From positions 1,903,501 to 1,967,500 of the forward strand of contig NZ_CP025135.1 of NCBI RefSeq assembly GCF_002833405.1: 64,000 bases of DNA, written 5' to 3'. The position numbers and the translations under genes were made by a program. The notes below the pieces were generated by a model. That model did no database searches. It saw nothing but the letters and a program-made list of their open reading frames with translations, and had not been told where the DNA came from. Shown in pieces: positions 26,762 to 38,017 of the stretch. The first letter of the stretch is position 1. Each line of letters starts with the position of its first letter. This DNA is from Planococcus sp. MB-3u-03 (GTDB lineage: Bacteria; Bacillota; Bacilli; Bacillales_A; Planococcaceae).

Positions 26762-26986
26762 TTACTCCTGATGTTCGATCGACACCGGTTTTGCCGGTGA
26801 AAAAGTCGAAATGGCATGCTTGTAGATCAATTGCTGCTTGCCTTCCGTCTCCACGAGTACCGTGAAATTATCGTAGGATTTGATGGTGCCTTTCAATTGG
26901 AAGCCGTTCAGCAAAAACACCGTAACGAATATATTGTTTTTGCGCAGCTGGTTTAAATATACATCTTGGATATTAACCGGTTTCAT
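26762..26986 (-). CDS. hfq: RNA chaperone Hfq
   Basis: 74 aa with the Sm1 motif ([20 protein letters not shown]) and the Sm2 motif ([10 protein letters not shown], in place of the proteobacterial YKHAIST-V). Hfq forms a hexameric ring binding small RNAs and A-rich mRNA; in Bacilli its role is modest. The start follows AGGGGGAG. The miaA-hfq pair on one strand, 18 bases apart, is conserved from Bacillus to proteobacteria. Confidence 0.97.
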   Translation of the reverse strand: MKPVNIQDVYLNQLRKNNIFVTVFLLNGFQLKGTIKSYDNFTVLVETEGKQQLIYKHAISTFSPAKPVSIEHQE

Positions 26987-27004
26987 GGAACTCCCCCTGT
27001 TTCT

Positions 27005-27955
27005 CTAGCGTATAGTTTTGGCCATTTGTTCAATTCGACGATTCCGGTCGTTTTCCTGCCAGAAACGCATAATTTCTCCCAAATTGTTTTCTGGATCTGC
27101 TGTCGCATCCAGCCAAAGAATCGGCATTTTATTGCGGAAATATGTAAATTGACGCTTGGCGTATTGTCTTGAATTGCGTTTCAGTTTCGCAACCGCCTCT
27201 TCCAATGAATACATGCCATCGAAATATGCATACAATTCCTTATAGCCGATCGCTTTAATGGACTGGACATCACGCAGACCGCTGTCATACAAGCGCCGGA
27301 CTTCATCCAACAATCCCGATTCCATCATCCCGTCGACGCGGCTATCGATGCGCTCATACAGTTTAGCCCTCGGAACGTCGAGGCCGATGATCAATTCATC
27401 ATACATCGGCGTCCTTGCCAGACTGCCGTCCTCTTTTTCCTCGCCGCTCAATAAAATTTCCAGTGCACGCAGGACGCGCCGTGTATTGTTCGGGTGGATG
27501 TCGATGTCCGGATCCAAGGCCATTAATTTGCTGTGCATCGCCTCGGGCCCAAGGTGTTCGAGCTCAGCTTGCAACGCGTGCCTGAGTTCTTCATCGACTT
27601 GCTGCTTGGAGAAGCGGTAATCGAACAGCACCGATTGGACATATAGCCCCGTCCCACCGACGATGATCGGAAGCTTGCCGCGCTGTTGGATTTCCGCAAT
27701 CTTCTCGCGGACCAGCGATTGGTATTCGGCAACTGAAAACGATTCGTCCGGGTCCCGAATGTCGAGCAAGTGATGCGGGATACCGTCCATCTCCTCCGGC
27801 CGGATTTTAGCCGTGCCGATATCCATTCCTCGATAAACCTGCATTGAATCCCCGTTGATGATCTCTCCATTCAAACGTTTGGCGAGTTCGATGCTAAGTG
27901 CGGTCTTGCCGGAAGCAGTCGGGCCGACAATGGCGATCACTTCAACCATAATCAT
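27005..27955 (-). CDS. miaA: tRNA dimethylallyltransferase
   Basis: MiaA adds a dimethylallyl group to A37 of tRNAs reading UNN codons. The 316-aa protein has the P-loop GPTASGKT (about 9-16) and the substrate-site [15 protein letters not shown], followed by the family insert and [16 protein letters not shown]. Its ATG at 27955 overlaps the end of the upstream hydrolase gene by 14 bases and lacks a strong ribosome site, so translation is probably coupled; ATG 27949 is an alternative. hfq follows 18 bases on. Confidence 0.96.
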   Translation of the reverse strand: MIMVEVIAIVGPTASGKTALSIELAKRLNGEIINGDSMQVYRGMDIGTAKIRPEEMDGIPHHLLDIRDPDESFSVAEYQSLVREKIAEIQQRGKLPIIVGGTGLYVQSVLFDYRFSKQQVDEELRHALQAELEHLGPEAMHSKLMALDPDIDIHPNNTRRVLRALEILLSGEEKEDGSLARTPMYDELIIGLDVPRAKLYERIDSRVDGMMESGLLDEVRRLYDSGLRDVQSIKAIGYKELYAYFDGMYSLEEAVAKLKRNSRQYAKRQFTYFRNKMPILWLDATADPENNLGEIMRFWQENDRNRRIEQMAKTIR

Positions 27956-28862
27956 TTATCCAATCGACAATGACTTGCTGGTACGTTTCAGCGTTCAACT
28001 CTTGCAGCACTTCGTGGCGGCCTTCTTCTGCCATATAGACTTTCACGTTTTCGATGCCTGCTTTATCAAATTGGGCCGCCGCTTCGAATACGCCGCTGCC
28101 TTTTGCGCCGACCGGGTCCATCGATCCGCTGATGAACAAGACGGGGAGATTTTTGGGAATTCGCCTGACTTCATCCATTTGATGAATGATCCCTAAGCCT
28201 TCGAACAAGTCGACATAAAATTGATTGGCCATTTCAAATCCGCACCACGGATCCGCTTCGTATTGTGCGACTGTTTCTCTATTGCGGCTCAACCAGGAAA
28301 ACTTGGATTTTTCATCCAGAAAATCTTTATTGTAACTGCCGAAGATCAACTTCCCGAGAAACGGGTTGATCTTTGATTTCCCTTCGAGTCTGCTAAAGCT
28401 CTTCGCGACAGCGATGCCTGCAGACAATGAAAATCCAGGATGCCCTCCGGTACCAGACAGCACAGCGCAGTCCACTTGCTTTCCATAACGCTGCAAATAG
28501 CGCCTGGCGACAAACGATCCCATCGAATGGCCGATCAGCGTGAATGGCAGCTTGCCAATTTCTTCTTGTGCATGAACAATAGCTTCGTGTGCATCTTCGA
28601 CGACGCGCAAGAAGCCCTCGTTTTCCGCAAAGTACCCAGCTGAACCATTGTGTTCCGCTGTTTTGCCGTGCCCTCTTTGGTCATGCGCTGACACTGTAAA
28701 TCCTTGTTCGTTAAGTAAATGGATAAAATCTTGGTAGCGGCCGCTATGTTCAGCCATTCCGTGGATAATATGCACATGGCCTTTCGGATTTTCCGCCCTA
28801 TGCAAGCTGCAGTGGAGTTCGTGGCCATCCGATACCCGAACGAATGAACTTGTCATGTCCAT
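27942..28862 (-). CDS. Alpha/beta hydrolase, lysophospholipase/monoacylglycerol lipase type
   Basis: ATG 28862 follows AGGAAGTGG and gives 306 aa. Motifs are [17 protein letters not shown] (oxyanion region), [10 protein letters not shown], the nucleophile elbow [11 protein letters not shown], the acid loop [11 protein letters not shown] and the histidine in [14 protein letters not shown]. This is the Hydrolase_4 (PldB-like) family that removes fatty acids from lysophospholipids or monoacylglycerol; no signal peptide is present, so it acts in the cytoplasm or at the inner membrane face. It overlaps miaA by 14 bases and lies downstream of mutL. Confidence 0.9.
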   Translation of the reverse strand: MDMTSSFVRVSDGHELHCSLHRAENPKGHVHIIHGMAEHSGRYQDFIHLLNEQGFTVSAHDQRGHGKTAEHNGSAGYFAENEGFLRVVEDAHEAIVHAQEEIGKLPFTLIGHSMGSFVARRYLQRYGKQVDCAVLSGTGGHPGFSLSAGIAVAKSFSRLEGKSKINPFLGKLIFGSYNKDFLDEKSKFSWLSRNRETVAQYEADPWCGFEMANQFYVDLFEGLGIIHQMDEVRRIPKNLPVLFISGSMDPVGAKGSGVFEAAAQFDKAGIENVKVYMAEEGRHEVLQELNAETYQQVIVDWINDYG

Positions 28863-28941
28863 TGATCCACTTCCTTTCTCTAATCTTATAATGAAGCATC
28901 TTCTACCATTCCCTTCAGCACACACAGGTAAGCACTGGCAC

Positions 28942-30784
28942 TCAATTCATTACGCGCTTGAACATTTTTTCGATGTCGTAAGTTTTGAAATGAATGATAA
29001 CCGGACGTCCGTGGGGGCAAGTGAATGGCTGTTCCGCATTTTTCAAATCAGCCAGTAGACGTTCCATATCATGCTTTTGCAGAAAGTGGTTCGCTTTGAT
29101 TGAACGTTTGCAGCTCATCATGATGGCCGCATCTTCACGCAGTTTCTTGATATCGATCCTGCGCTCGGCTAACACTTGTTCAATTAAATCCTCGATGACT
29201 TCCTGTTCAAAGCCTTTCGGGAACCAGGTCGGGTATTCCCGTACAATGAAAGTCGTATCGCCAAATTCCTCAAGGAACACGCCGCTTTCTTCCAAAGCAT
29301 TCAATTGCTCTTTCAAATGCAGCGCTTCGTCACGGCTGTAATGGAAGGTTAACGGCAAAAGCAGTGACTGCCGTTCATTCGAATCGATATCGCCGACTTT
29401 TTCGCGGAAAAATTCATACTTGATGCGTTCTTGTGCAGCGTGCTGGTCGACCAAATAAAAGCCGTCCGAGCTTTGCGCCACAATATAGGTCCCGTGGATC
29501 TGGCCGACTACTTCAAGTTCCGGAAATTGCGGACTATCGTCAAGAGCTTGACGGCTTTCGGGTTCATCAAAAGGCCCCTGCACGTCTTCGACCGGTTCCT
29601 GGGCCTGTTCATTGACTGGTTCAAGCCTAGGCTCCAGATGGAATTCTTCGACCCGTTCCTGCAGCTTATCCTGTTTCCAATCCATCGATGACAAGGGTTC
29701 CGGTTGATGGCGCACCGTTTCTTCAACGGGGCGCTTCCACAAATCCAATTGCCTGCTCGGCGCCTGCTTGGCCGGCTTCGGCTTTTCGATGACCGGCGCA
29801 CGCACGGCGGTCTGGATGGCACGTCGAATCGTGTCATGGACCAGTTCGAGCAATTCCTTTTCTTTGCTCAGCCGGATTTGCTGTTTCGAAGGATGCACGT
29901 TGACATCGGTCAAATAGGGGTCCCCTTTAATGTTCAAGACGACAATCGGCTGGCGCTCAAGCGGCAGGAAAGTATGGTACGCCTTATGCACCGTATTGGC
30001 GATGGCGTAATGCTTGACCCAGCGGCCATTGACGAACAACGAGATGTAATTTTTATTGGCGCGCGTAATTTCAGGAAGTGAGGCAAAGCCTTCGATTTGG
30101 TAATCAGGAGATTCGCCTTCAAAAGCGACCATTTTCTTGGCGATGGCCTCCGTAAATATCCGCCAGCACACGGCGGATCTCACCGCTGCCCGCTGTCTGC
30201 AGCAATTGCTTGCCGTCATGGACCAAGCGGAATGAAATCCCTGGATAACTGAGCGCGAAACGGTTCATCAAATCAATCGTATGCCCGAGTTCCGTCTGCA
30301 AGGTTTTCATGTACTTCAACCTTGCAGGCGTATTGAAAAACAACTGGCCGATGCGGATATCCGTCCCTTGCCGCAATGCCCCTGCACGCTGTTCAATGAG
30401 TCGCCCCCCTTCAATTTCCAGGTGGGTTCCTGTCGCTCCGTCGGACGTGTGCAACACCACTTTCGAGACGGAGGCGATACTTGCCAGCGCCTCCCCGCGG
30501 AAGCCGAGCGTGCGGATGCGGAACAGATCATGTTCATTCTCGATTTTGCTCGTGGCATGTCTAGAAAAAGACAATAACGCATCTTCTTCGTCCATCCCCG
30601 CCCCGTTATCGATAATTTGTATCGATGTCAGCCCTGCTTCCTGCAAGAGCACTTCTATAGCCGTGCTGCCGGCATCGATTGCATTTTCCACCAATTCCTT
30701 GACGACAGAAGTCGGGCGTTCGACGACTTCCCCTGCCGCGATTTTATTGGACAGCGGTTCGTCCATCAACCGGATTTTGCCCAT
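28942..30784 (-). CDS. mutL: DNA mismatch repair endonuclease MutL, frameshifted as read
   Basis: The N-terminal frame (30784 to about 30150) holds the GHKL ATPase: [27 protein letters not shown] and [20 protein letters not shown]. After VLADIYG the register shifts, and the next frame continues [20 protein letters not shown] to the stop at 28942. Two missing bases near 30149 (GGAGAGGCC read as GGAGGCC) would rejoin about 615 aa. The C-terminal domain has the endonuclease motif [24 protein letters not shown] and CPHGRP, so this is the nicking MutL used by bacteria without MutH. It lies four bases after mutS. Confidence 0.95.
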
Positions 30785-30788
30785 GGGA

Positions 30789-33313
30789 TCAGCCTCCTCC
30801 GCTTATTTTCTCCTGCAAGTCGTTGATTAGCTGCAATGCTTCAAGCGGCGTCATGCGTGAAATCGATGCATCTTTGATGGATTGCAGCACTTCTTCGTTC
30901 ACCGTATCGCGTTCATCAAAAAACGATAATTGCTCTGCCTGCTGTTGCGTTTTATGGTTATCCGCCTCAAAACTAAGCAATAATTCGCGCGCACGGCGCA
31001 AAATCGCTTCGGGCAAATTGGCCAGTTCCGCCACATGGACGCCGTAGCTCTTATCGGCCGGCCCGCGTTTCACTTTATGCAAAAAGACGACTTTTCCGGA
31101 TTGCTCCATTGCCGAGACATGGACATTGCTCAGCTTCGGCAATGTTTCTTCCAAAGCCGTCAATTCGTGGTAATGCGTCGAGAACAAAGTATTGGCGCCG
31201 ATCTGTTCATGGATGTATTCAATCATCGACTGTGCCAACGCCATGCCGTCATAAGTGGAGGTGCCGCGGCCGATTTCATCGAATAACAACAAACTGCGTT
31301 CTGTCGCATGGGTGATGGCGTATTGCGATTCCATCATCTCGACCATGAATGTACTTTGGCCGGAGACAAGATCATCCGCAGCACCGATGCGCGTGAAGAT
31401 CTGGTCGACAATCGGCAATTCCGCAGAAGCCGCCGGGACGTAGCTGCCGATCTGTGCCAGCACGATCGTCAAAGCGACTTGGCGCATATAAGTGCTTTTC
31501 CCGGACATGTTCGGGCCTGTGATCAATAGCATATTGCCGTCGTCGCTGAGTTCACAGTCGTTCGGTACATAATGCTGTTTATTGAGCATTTTCTCAACGA
31601 CCGGATGGCGGCCTTCGCGGATCGAAATTTTCCGCCCGTCATTAAAGGCCGGTTTCGTGAAGCGGTATTTTTCCGCGACTTCCGAAAAGCTAATATAGAC
31701 GTCGAGCGCGCTGACTTTCGAAGCCAATTGCTGGATGCGTGAAATGTATTCCTTTACTTGCTCGCGCACGCTGACGAATAATTCGTATTCCAGTGTCAGG
31801 CTCTTTTCTTCAGCCGTTAAAATCAAAGTTTCTTTTCTTTCAATTCCGGCGTAATATAGCGCTCTGCGTTTGCCAAGGTCTGTTTTCTTTCGTATCGTTC
31901 AAGGTCCGCCAAATGCATATTGGCTTTTGAAATTTCAATATAATAGCCGAAAATCCGGTTATAGCCGATCTTCAACGATCGAATTCCGGTTTTGGCCCGT
32001 TCTTTTTGCTCGAGTTCCGCAATCCAATCCTTGCCGTTTCGTGAAGCGTCCCGGTATTCATCCAATTGCGCGTTAAAGCCGTCGCGGATGATGCCGCCTT
32101 CTTTGGCGGATAGTGGCGGATTGTCGCTGATCGCTGCCAGCAACTCGCATACTTCCGGGCAAGGATCCAAACCGGCGCTGAATTGCTCGAGCGAGGCGTG
32201 GCCTGAATCTTCAAGCTCGCGTACGAGTTCTGGAATCTTCTCCAAGGAATTGCGCAGCTGCGCCAAATCCCGCCCGCTCGCGCTGCCGAATGCCACACGT
32301 CCAGACAAACGCTCCAAGTCATACACTTGTTTCAATAATTGCTGCAATTCCACTCGCACGAAATAGCGGTCCATTAAAGCTTCGACCATTTGTTGCCGTG
32401 CTTCGATTGCAAAGCGGTCCGCCAAGGGCTGATGAAGCCATTGCTTTAACTTGCGGCTGCCCATGGCCGTGACCGTTTCGTCCAATAGCCATAATAACGT
32501 GCCTTTATTGTCTCCGCCTCGAATGGATTCTATCAACTCAAGATTACGTTTCGAGTAATAATCAATGCCCAGGATGCGGGCATTTTCACGGAATGCGAAG
32601 GGCTGGATATGGCCGAGCGATTGCTTTTGGGTCGCTGCGATATAGGCAAGCAATCGCTTGCCGCATATTTCCAGCTCGCTTGGGCAGTTGGCGAACAAGG
32701 CCGGTTCCGCCGTAAACGGCGCTTCTATATGCTCGACTGACAAAATGAGTTGCTGGTCTTCTTCTGCGAGCAATAAGCGCAATTGCTCGGAGACGACCAA
32801 TTCGCGGATATGCAGCGCCTGGAGTTCATTAAGCAATGCTTTTTCGTTGCCTGCTATGTATGTGGCGGTCGATTCACCCGTGGAGATGTCCAAATACGCA
32901 AGGCCGAAACCGCCTGCCACTTCATCGGCCGCCGCAATGAAATTATTCGCCTTGGCATCGACGCTTTTGCCTTCGGTGTGTGTCCCAGGCGTGATCAGCC
33001 GGACCACTTCGCGCTTCACTACGCCTTTAGTCATTTTCGGATCTTCCACTTGTTCACATACCGCAACTTTATGTCCTTTTTGGATCAGCTGGTCGATATA
33101 GTTTTTCGCGGAATGATGAGGAACTCCACACATCGGAATGCGGTCATCCCCGTTTCCGCCGCGGCTCGTCAATGTGATTTCTAGCAGCTGGGATGCTTTG
33201 ATGGCGTCGTCGTAGAACATTTCATAAAAATCGCCCAAACGGAAAAACAGGAACGCATCCTGGTACTCGGATTTCACTTGCAAATATTGTTGGATCATTG
33301 GTGTCGGTGCCAT
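30789..33313 (-). CDS. mutS: DNA mismatch repair protein MutS, frameshifted as read
   Basis: MutS recognises mismatches and recruits MutL. The first frame (33313 to about 31832) has the mismatch-reading Phe-X-Glu ([12 protein letters not shown]) and the connector, core and clamp domains to ITPELKEK. The next frame continues [20 protein letters not shown] to 30789 with the ATPase: [31 protein letters not shown] and STHYHEL. One missing G (AAAAGGAAAC read as AAAAGAAAC) at about 31832 would join them into about 841 aa, a normal length. The start follows GAGGG. Confidence 0.96.
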
Positions 33314-33380
33314 TGTCTACCCTCTCTCATTCAATCAATTGTTCGTTTCCCCATTATAACAAACTCGCAGTGAGAAACGA

Positions 33381-33413
33381 AAAAACTGAAAGAGCTGGGC
33401 TCTTTCAGTTTCT
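33381..33413 (-). terminator. Terminator after ymcA
   Basis: AAACTGAAAGAGC (33383-33395) pairs with GCTCTTTCAGTTT (33399-33411), with a T run on the minus strand. Confidence 0.9.
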
Positions 33414-33448
33414 ATAAGATCACTGCGCAAGTCGTTCCGCGCTGTGGA

Positions 33449-33877
33449 TTATGAGCAGCTTCCGCCGCCATCGTTTCTTACTTTGGATCCTGTTTCGCCG
33501 CGCAGCAAGTCGCCGCCGGTATCTGTGATGATGTTGTTCGTCACCTGATTGGCGATCGCCGTAGAAACCATCTGCAATAGCGAGTTGACATCGCTTTGTG
33601 ATTGCTTGAATTCCTGAACGATCGGCACAGCGTCGATTTCATCTTCGATTTTCTGGATTTTCTTCTCGATCAATTCAAGCGCACGTTCTTTCCCGTAGTG
33701 CTGGAAATTGACCGCTTGTTTTTGAAGGCTTTTCAAGCTGGCGATTTTTTCACGGATCTGCTGGTTTTCATTGATCTGTGCTTCTGCACGTTTAAAGAAA
33801 TCCACTTCTTCTGTTTCAGCGATCATGTCCGCTACTTCACGCGCTTTATCGACGATTTGTTGTTTTGTATAAGTCAT
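33449..33877 (-). CDS. ymcA: YmcA (RicA), RNase Y-associated regulator
   Basis: ATG 33877 (MTYTKQQIVDKAREVADMIA) gives 142 aa, matching B. subtilis YmcA. It has TEEVDFFKRAEAQINENQQI, the Com_YlbF-fold helices, and the conserved end NQVTNNIITDTGGDLLRGET then a cysteine-containing tail. In B. subtilis YmcA joins YlbF and YaaT in a complex, with Fe-S clusters, that steers RNase Y cleavage and affects biofilm and competence. Here it lies one gene away from rny. spoVS, tdh, kbl, miaB (ymcB) and cotE, which sit nearby in B. subtilis, are absent. Confidence 0.93.
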   Translation of the reverse strand: MTYTKQQIVDKAREVADMIAETEEVDFFKRAEAQINENQQIREKIASLKSLQKQAVNFQHYGKERALELIEKKIQKIEDEIDAVPIVQEFKQSQSDVNSLLQMVSTAIANQVTNNIITDTGGDLLRGETGSKVRNDGGGSCS

Positions 33878-34040
33878 TACCGTAGACACCCATTTCCTGG
33901 TCCGGTGCCGAGAGCTGGCATCAGACACTGTATTTTGATTTTCTTTATCTGTCAGAACACTTTCGCTTACGATTGTACAGTGAATTCGCTAAGCACGACA
34001 AGAATTTCGTCTCAAGCCAGCCATTCGTCCATCTCTAACC

Positions 34041-34070
34041 ATTATACTGAACGGATGGGGCTTGATACAA
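34041..34070 (-). promoter_or_regulatory. Sigma-A promoter upstream of ymcA
   Basis: On the minus strand TTGTAT (34065-34070), 18-base spacer, TATAAT (34041-34046). It would give ymcA an untranslated leader of about 155 bases. Confidence 0.65.
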
Positions 34071-34106
34071 GCTGTCCGGGCAATTGTCGTTAATTCGACA
34101 TCGGGA

Positions 34107-34904
34107 TCATGCCTGGAAAGGGTAATCCTCATTGATATAGATTCTCTCGCAACTCAAAGCTTTCCCTGTATTGTCGTCAATCTCCGTGAAAAATCCGCTG
34201 ACGACCGAACGGCCTGTTTTTGGCACTTCAAAGCGCGTCGGCATATTCGTCTTGAAACGGTATAGAACCGAGTCTTTTTTCATGCCAAGGATTTCGTCGT
34301 ACGGGCCGGTCATGCCGACATCCGAAATATACGCCGTTCCGCCAGGGAGGACGCGTGCATCCGCTGTTTGGACATGGGTGTGCGTCCCGACGACAACAGA
34401 AGCGCGGCCATCCAAATGCCAGCCCATCGCAATCTTTTCGCTTGTCGCTTCCGCATGGAAGTCGACGAAGACGAGCGGCGACACTTGCTTGGCTTCTTCG
34501 ATCAATTCATCTGCCATCTTGAATGGATCGTCATGTGCAGGAAGGAACACGCGGCCGTGCAAATTGATGACCGACAAAGTTTTGCCGTTTTTCGTGACAG
34601 TTGCCATGCCACGTCCAGGTGCCTCTTCCGAAAAGTTCGCCGGGCGGATCAAGTAATCCACATCGTCGATAAAATCAAAAATTTCTTTTTGGTCCCACGT
34701 ATGGTTGCCCATCGTCACCATGTCGACCCCCATGAACAATAGATCCTGGTAAATCGATTTGGTAATGCCGCGTCCTGCAGCGGCGTTCTCGCCGTTTGCG
34801 ATGACGACATCCGGTGCATATTTGCGCTTCAGTCTCGGCAAATACGATTCCAAGGCCTCTCTTCCGATCGATCCAACAATGTCTCCAATAAATAAAACTT
34901 TCAT
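34107..34904 (-). CDS. ymdB: YmdB metallophosphoesterase (2',3'-cyclic nucleotide phosphodiesterase family)
   Basis: ATG 34904 (MKVLFIGDIVGSIGREALES) follows AAAGGTGATT and gives 265 aa. Metal-binding residues are seen in FIGDIVG, ANGENAAAGRG, TMGNHTWDQKE, VDFHAEATSEK and GTHTHVQTAD, the full dinuclear site. B. subtilis YmdB hydrolyses 2',3'-cAMP and controls the switch between motility and biofilm. It lies downstream of rny, with a terminator between, as in Bacillus. The C-terminal KALSCERIYINEDYPF is also conserved. Confidence 0.95.
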   Translation of the reverse strand: MKVLFIGDIVGSIGREALESYLPRLKRKYAPDVVIANGENAAAGRGITKSIYQDLLFMGVDMVTMGNHTWDQKEIFDFIDDVDYLIRPANFSEEAPGRGMATVTKNGKTLSVINLHGRVFLPAHDDPFKMADELIEEAKQVSPLVFVDFHAEATSEKIAMGWHLDGRASVVVGTHTHVQTADARVLPGGTAYISDVGMTGPYDEILGMKKDSVLYRFKTNMPTRFEVPKTGRSVVSGFFTEIDDNTGKALSCERIYINEDYPFQA

Positions 34905-34925
34905 GCAATCACCTTTCTCCATAAG

Positions 34926-34965
34926 AAAAAGGCTTCTTTGAATGGATATTCAACGAAGCCTTTTT
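34926..34965 (-). terminator. Terminator between rny and ymdB
   Basis: AAAAAGGCTTC and GAAGCCTTTTT close a longer imperfect hairpin with inner TTGAAT/ATTCAA pairing. Confidence 0.85.
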
Positions 34966-34972
34966 CGTTTTT

Positions 34973-36532
34973 TTATTTTGCGTATTCAACGGCGCGCGTT
35001 TCGCGGATGACCGTTACTTTGATATGCCCTGGATAATCCAGTTCTTCCTCGATCCGCTTGCGGATATCGCGTGCAAGGCGGTGCGCTGTCATATCGTCGA
35101 TCTGCTCTGGACGAACCATGATCCGAATCTCGCGGCCTGCTTGAATGGCGAACGATTTCTCGACGCCCTCGTAAGACTCTGAAATCTCTTCCAGCTTTTC
35201 AAGCCGGCGGATGTAGTTCTCGAGCGTTTCGCTTCTGGCACCTGGGCGTGCTGCGGATAATGCATCCGCTGCTGCGACGATGACCGAAATGACCGAAGTC
35301 GCTTCTGTGTCGCCGTGGTGGGAAGCGATGCTGTTGATGACGACTGGATGTTCCTTGTATTTCGTTCCGAGCTCGACGCCGATTTCCACATGGCTGCCTT
35401 CAACTTCATGGTCGATGGCTTTGCCGATATCGTGGAGCAATCCGGCACGTCTTGCGAGTGTCACATCTTCTCCAAGCTCTGCTGCCATAAGGCCTGACAA
35501 GAACGCTACTTCAACTGAGTGTTTCAGGACGTTCTGGCCATAGCTTGTGCGGTAGCGGAGTCGACCGAGTATTTTGATCAAGTCTGGATGCAAGTTATGT
35601 ACACCTACGTCAAATGTGGTTTGTTCCCCAATTTCACGAATTTGTTCATCGACTTCACGTCTTGACTTCTCAACCATTTCTTCGATTCTCGCTGGATGGA
35701 TGCGGCCGTCCGACACCAATTTCTCAAGTGCCAGACGCGCCGTTTCGCGGCGGATCGGATCAAATCCGGAAAGAATGACCGCTTCCGGCGTGTCATCGAT
35801 AATCAAATCGATGCCGGTCAAGGTTTCAAGCGTCCGGATATTGCGTCCTTCACGCCCGATGATGCGGCCTTTCATCTCGTCATTCGGCAAGTTGACCACG
35901 GAAACAGTCGTTTCCGCTACATGGTCTGCAGCAAAGCGCTGCATCGCGAGCGACAAGATGTTCTTCGCTTTTTTGTCCGATTCTTCTTTGGCACGGGCTT
36001 CCGATTCCTTGACCATGACGGCGATGTCTGTCGACAATTCATTCTCCACTTGCTCGAGAATGATGCTTTTCGCTTCTTCGCGTGTCAAAGATGAAATCCG
36101 TTCCATTTCGGTTTGTTGCTGCTGAACCAAATTCTCAGCTTTGCTCTCCATCTGTTCAATATGCTGTTGTTTTTCGGCAAGAGCCTGATCCTTGCGTTCA
36201 AGGCCGGCCTCGCGTTTGTTTAATGCATCATCCTTGCGATCCAAATTTTCTTCTCTTTGCAACAACCGATTTTCATGTTTCTGCATTTCCGATCGGCGTT
36301 CGCGAATTTCAGATTCAGCTTCAGTACGCAATTTATGATTTTCGTCTTTCGCTTCCAGCAAGGCTTCTTTCTTTAGCGCCTCTGCTTCCCGTTTTGCATC
36401 TTCGACGACTTGCTCTGCGGAATGTTTGGCGCCAGCCATTTTGGAATCGTTTGCCTTTTTCAATGCAAAATACCCAACAACTACACCGACGATGATACCA
36501 AGCAAAGCGAAGATGAACTCAGTAATACCCAT
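34973..36532 (-). CDS. rny: Ribonuclease Y
   Basis: RNase Y is the main membrane-bound endonuclease starting mRNA decay in Firmicutes. The 519-aa protein has one N-terminal helix ([19 protein letters not shown]), a long coiled coil (about 30-200, Glu/Lys/Arg/Gln-rich), a KH domain ([20 protein letters not shown]) and an HD domain with the metal pair in [20 protein letters not shown]. The start follows AGGAGGTGTCC. Together with ymcA and rnjB in this window it makes up much of the degradosome network. Confidence 0.98.
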   Translation of the reverse strand: MGITEFIFALLGIIVGVVVGYFALKKANDSKMAGAKHSAEQVVEDAKREAEALKKEALLEAKDENHKLRTEAESEIRERRSEMQKHENRLLQREENLDRKDDALNKREAGLERKDQALAEKQQHIEQMESKAENLVQQQQTEMERISSLTREEAKSIILEQVENELSTDIAVMVKESEARAKEESDKKAKNILSLAMQRFAADHVAETTVSVVNLPNDEMKGRIIGREGRNIRTLETLTGIDLIIDDTPEAVILSGFDPIRRETARLALEKLVSDGRIHPARIEEMVEKSRREVDEQIREIGEQTTFDVGVHNLHPDLIKILGRLRYRTSYGQNVLKHSVEVAFLSGLMAAELGEDVTLARRAGLLHDIGKAIDHEVEGSHVEIGVELGTKYKEHPVVINSIASHHGDTEATSVISVIVAAADALSAARPGARSETLENYIRRLEKLEEISESYEGVEKSFAIQAGREIRIMVRPEQIDDMTAHRLARDIRKRIEEELDYPGHIKVTVIRETRAVEYAK

Positions 36533-36694
36533 TCGGACACCTCCTCTTGCTATTGATTTTTTACATTTTCAAAGGATGAATCAATAACTCTTTGTCTTTC
36601 ATCAATCGTTTAAAAATTAGTAAATAATACAATTTTAATTGTATAGATGGACCTATGCCCTGTCAACCCTGCCAAGCCGGCGCCCCTTGCTCGT

Positions 36695-36728
36695 AAAAAG
36701 ACTGCGAAGCATTCGCTTCGCAGTCTTT
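36695..36728 (-). terminator. Terminator after recA
   Basis: AAAGACTGCGAAGC pairs perfectly with GCTTCGCAGTCTTT around ATTC; minus-strand T run follows. Confidence 0.93.
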
Positions 36729-36760
36729 ACGGAAAGTCTTTATGAAGATTCAGCTGAACC

Positions 36761-37828
36761 CTATTCCTCTTCGTCGACAAGCAAGTTGAAGTCTTCGGCT
36801 TCTTTCTTGTCAGCTTTCGGAACAGCGACTGAATAAGAAGCAGCTGTCATGCCGTAATGTTCACGGACTTTTCCTGCGATTTCGTTGCGGATGTCTTCAT
36901 GCTCACGCATGAATTGCTTAGCGTTTTCACGGCCTTGCCCGACACGTTCGTTGTTATAGGAGTACCATGAGCCGCTCTTTTGGACGATATCCAAATCAGC
37001 CGCTAGGTCGACAATCTCACCTTCACGCGAGATCCCCTGTCCATACATGATGTCCACTTCCGCGGTACGGAACGGCGGAGCTACTTTGTTTTTGACGACT
37101 TTGATCTTCGTCCGGTTACCAATGATGTCGTTGCCGGATTTCAAGGCTTCTGCACGGCGTACTTCTAGGCGTACGGATGAATAGAATTTCAATGCGCGTC
37201 CGCCCGGCGTGACTTCTGGGTTACCGAACATAACGCCGACTTTTTCTCGGATTTGGTTGATAAATACAGCAATGGTGTTCGATTTGTTGATAGCACCCGA
37301 CAGTTTACGGAGAGCCTGTGACATGAGACGGGCTTGTAGGCCGACGTGTGAGTCGCCCATTTCGCCTTCGATTTCCGCTTTCGGCACAAGTGCTGCCACG
37401 GAGTCGATGACGACGATGTCTACCGCGCCGCTGCGCACGAGCGCTTCTGCGATTTCAAGTGCCTGCTCGCCTGTATCCGGCTGAGACAGCAATAGTTCAT
37501 CCAAGTCGACGCCAAGCGCTTTGGCATACACCGGGTCAAGGGCGTGCTCCGCATCGATAAATGCAGCTGTCCCGCCTGAAGCCTGGACTTCTGCAATCGC
37601 GTGGAGAGAAACCGTTGTCTTACCTGAACTTTCCGGCCCGTAGATCTCGATAACGCGCCCACGCGGATATCCGCCTATGCCTAGTGCGATGTCAAGAGAC
37701 AACGAACCACTTGAAACTGTTGAGACATTATGGCCTGTGCTTTCACCCAATTTCATGACAGACCCTTTACCAAATTGCTTTTCTATTTGTTTTAGCGCCA
37801 TATCCAGCGCTGCTTTACGATCGCTCAA
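36761..37828 (-). CDS. recA: Recombinase RecA
   Basis: The 355-aa protein starts at TTG 37828 after GAGGAGGATTTC. Walker A is [11 protein letters not shown] (about 65-75). The MAW region, Walker B VIDSVAAL and the DNA-binding loops [17 protein letters not shown] follow, with an acidic C-terminal tail ([11 protein letters not shown]). RecA forms the ATP filament for homologous recombination and activates LexA self-cleavage. A strong promoter and one LexA box lie upstream, so it is SOS controlled. It lies between cinA and rny, as expected. Confidence 0.98.
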   Translation of the reverse strand: MSDRKAALDMALKQIEKQFGKGSVMKLGESTGHNVSTVSSGSLSLDIALGIGGYPRGRVIEIYGPESSGKTTVSLHAIAEVQASGGTAAFIDAEHALDPVYAKALGVDLDELLLSQPDTGEQALEIAEALVRSGAVDIVVIDSVAALVPKAEIEGEMGDSHVGLQARLMSQALRKLSGAINKSNTIAVFINQIREKVGVMFGNPEVTPGGRALKFYSSVRLEVRRAEALKSGNDIIGNRTKIKVVKNKVAPPFRTAEVDIMYGQGISREGEIVDLAADLDIVQKSGSWYSYNNERVGQGRENAKQFMREHEDIRNEIAGKVREHYGMTAASYSVAVPKADKKEAEDFNLLVDEEE

Positions 37829-37873
37829 AAGAAATCCTCCTCTTATGTGAAAAACATTTTTCTAACTGATTTC

Positions 37874-37902
37874 AGTATACTAGTTTATTGAGAAATTTAC
37901 AA
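37874..37902 (-). promoter_or_regulatory. Sigma-A promoter of recA
   Basis: On the minus strand TTGTAA (37897-37902), 17-base spacer, TATACT (37874-37879), 46 bases before the TTG start. Confidence 0.8.
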
Positions 37903-37910
37903 GAAAAAAG

Positions 37911-37924
37911 CGAACGTTTATTCG
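37911..37924. promoter_or_regulatory. LexA (SOS) box upstream of recA
   Basis: CGAAC-GTTT-ATTCG matches CGAAC-N4-GTTCG with one mismatch, just upstream of the -35. Confidence 0.75.
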
Positions 37925-37988
37925 TGTTCGTATAAATGTTTCCCGAATTTGATCGCCGCTATCCTATCATTCCCCCAAAATGGGCATG

Positions 37989-38017
37989 AAAAAACACGCA
38001 AAATTAAATTTTGCGTG
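37989..38017 (-). terminator. Terminator overlapping the cinA stop
   Basis: CACGCAAAAT (37995-38004) pairs with ATTTTGCGTG (38008-38017) around TAA, then a minus-strand T run. The last codons of cinA form one arm. Confidence 0.85.

Noticed and set aside
31820..31845. Programmed ribosomal frameshift in mutS
   Set aside because: No slippery heptamer with downstream structure is evident, and the same loss type occurs in many unrelated genes.
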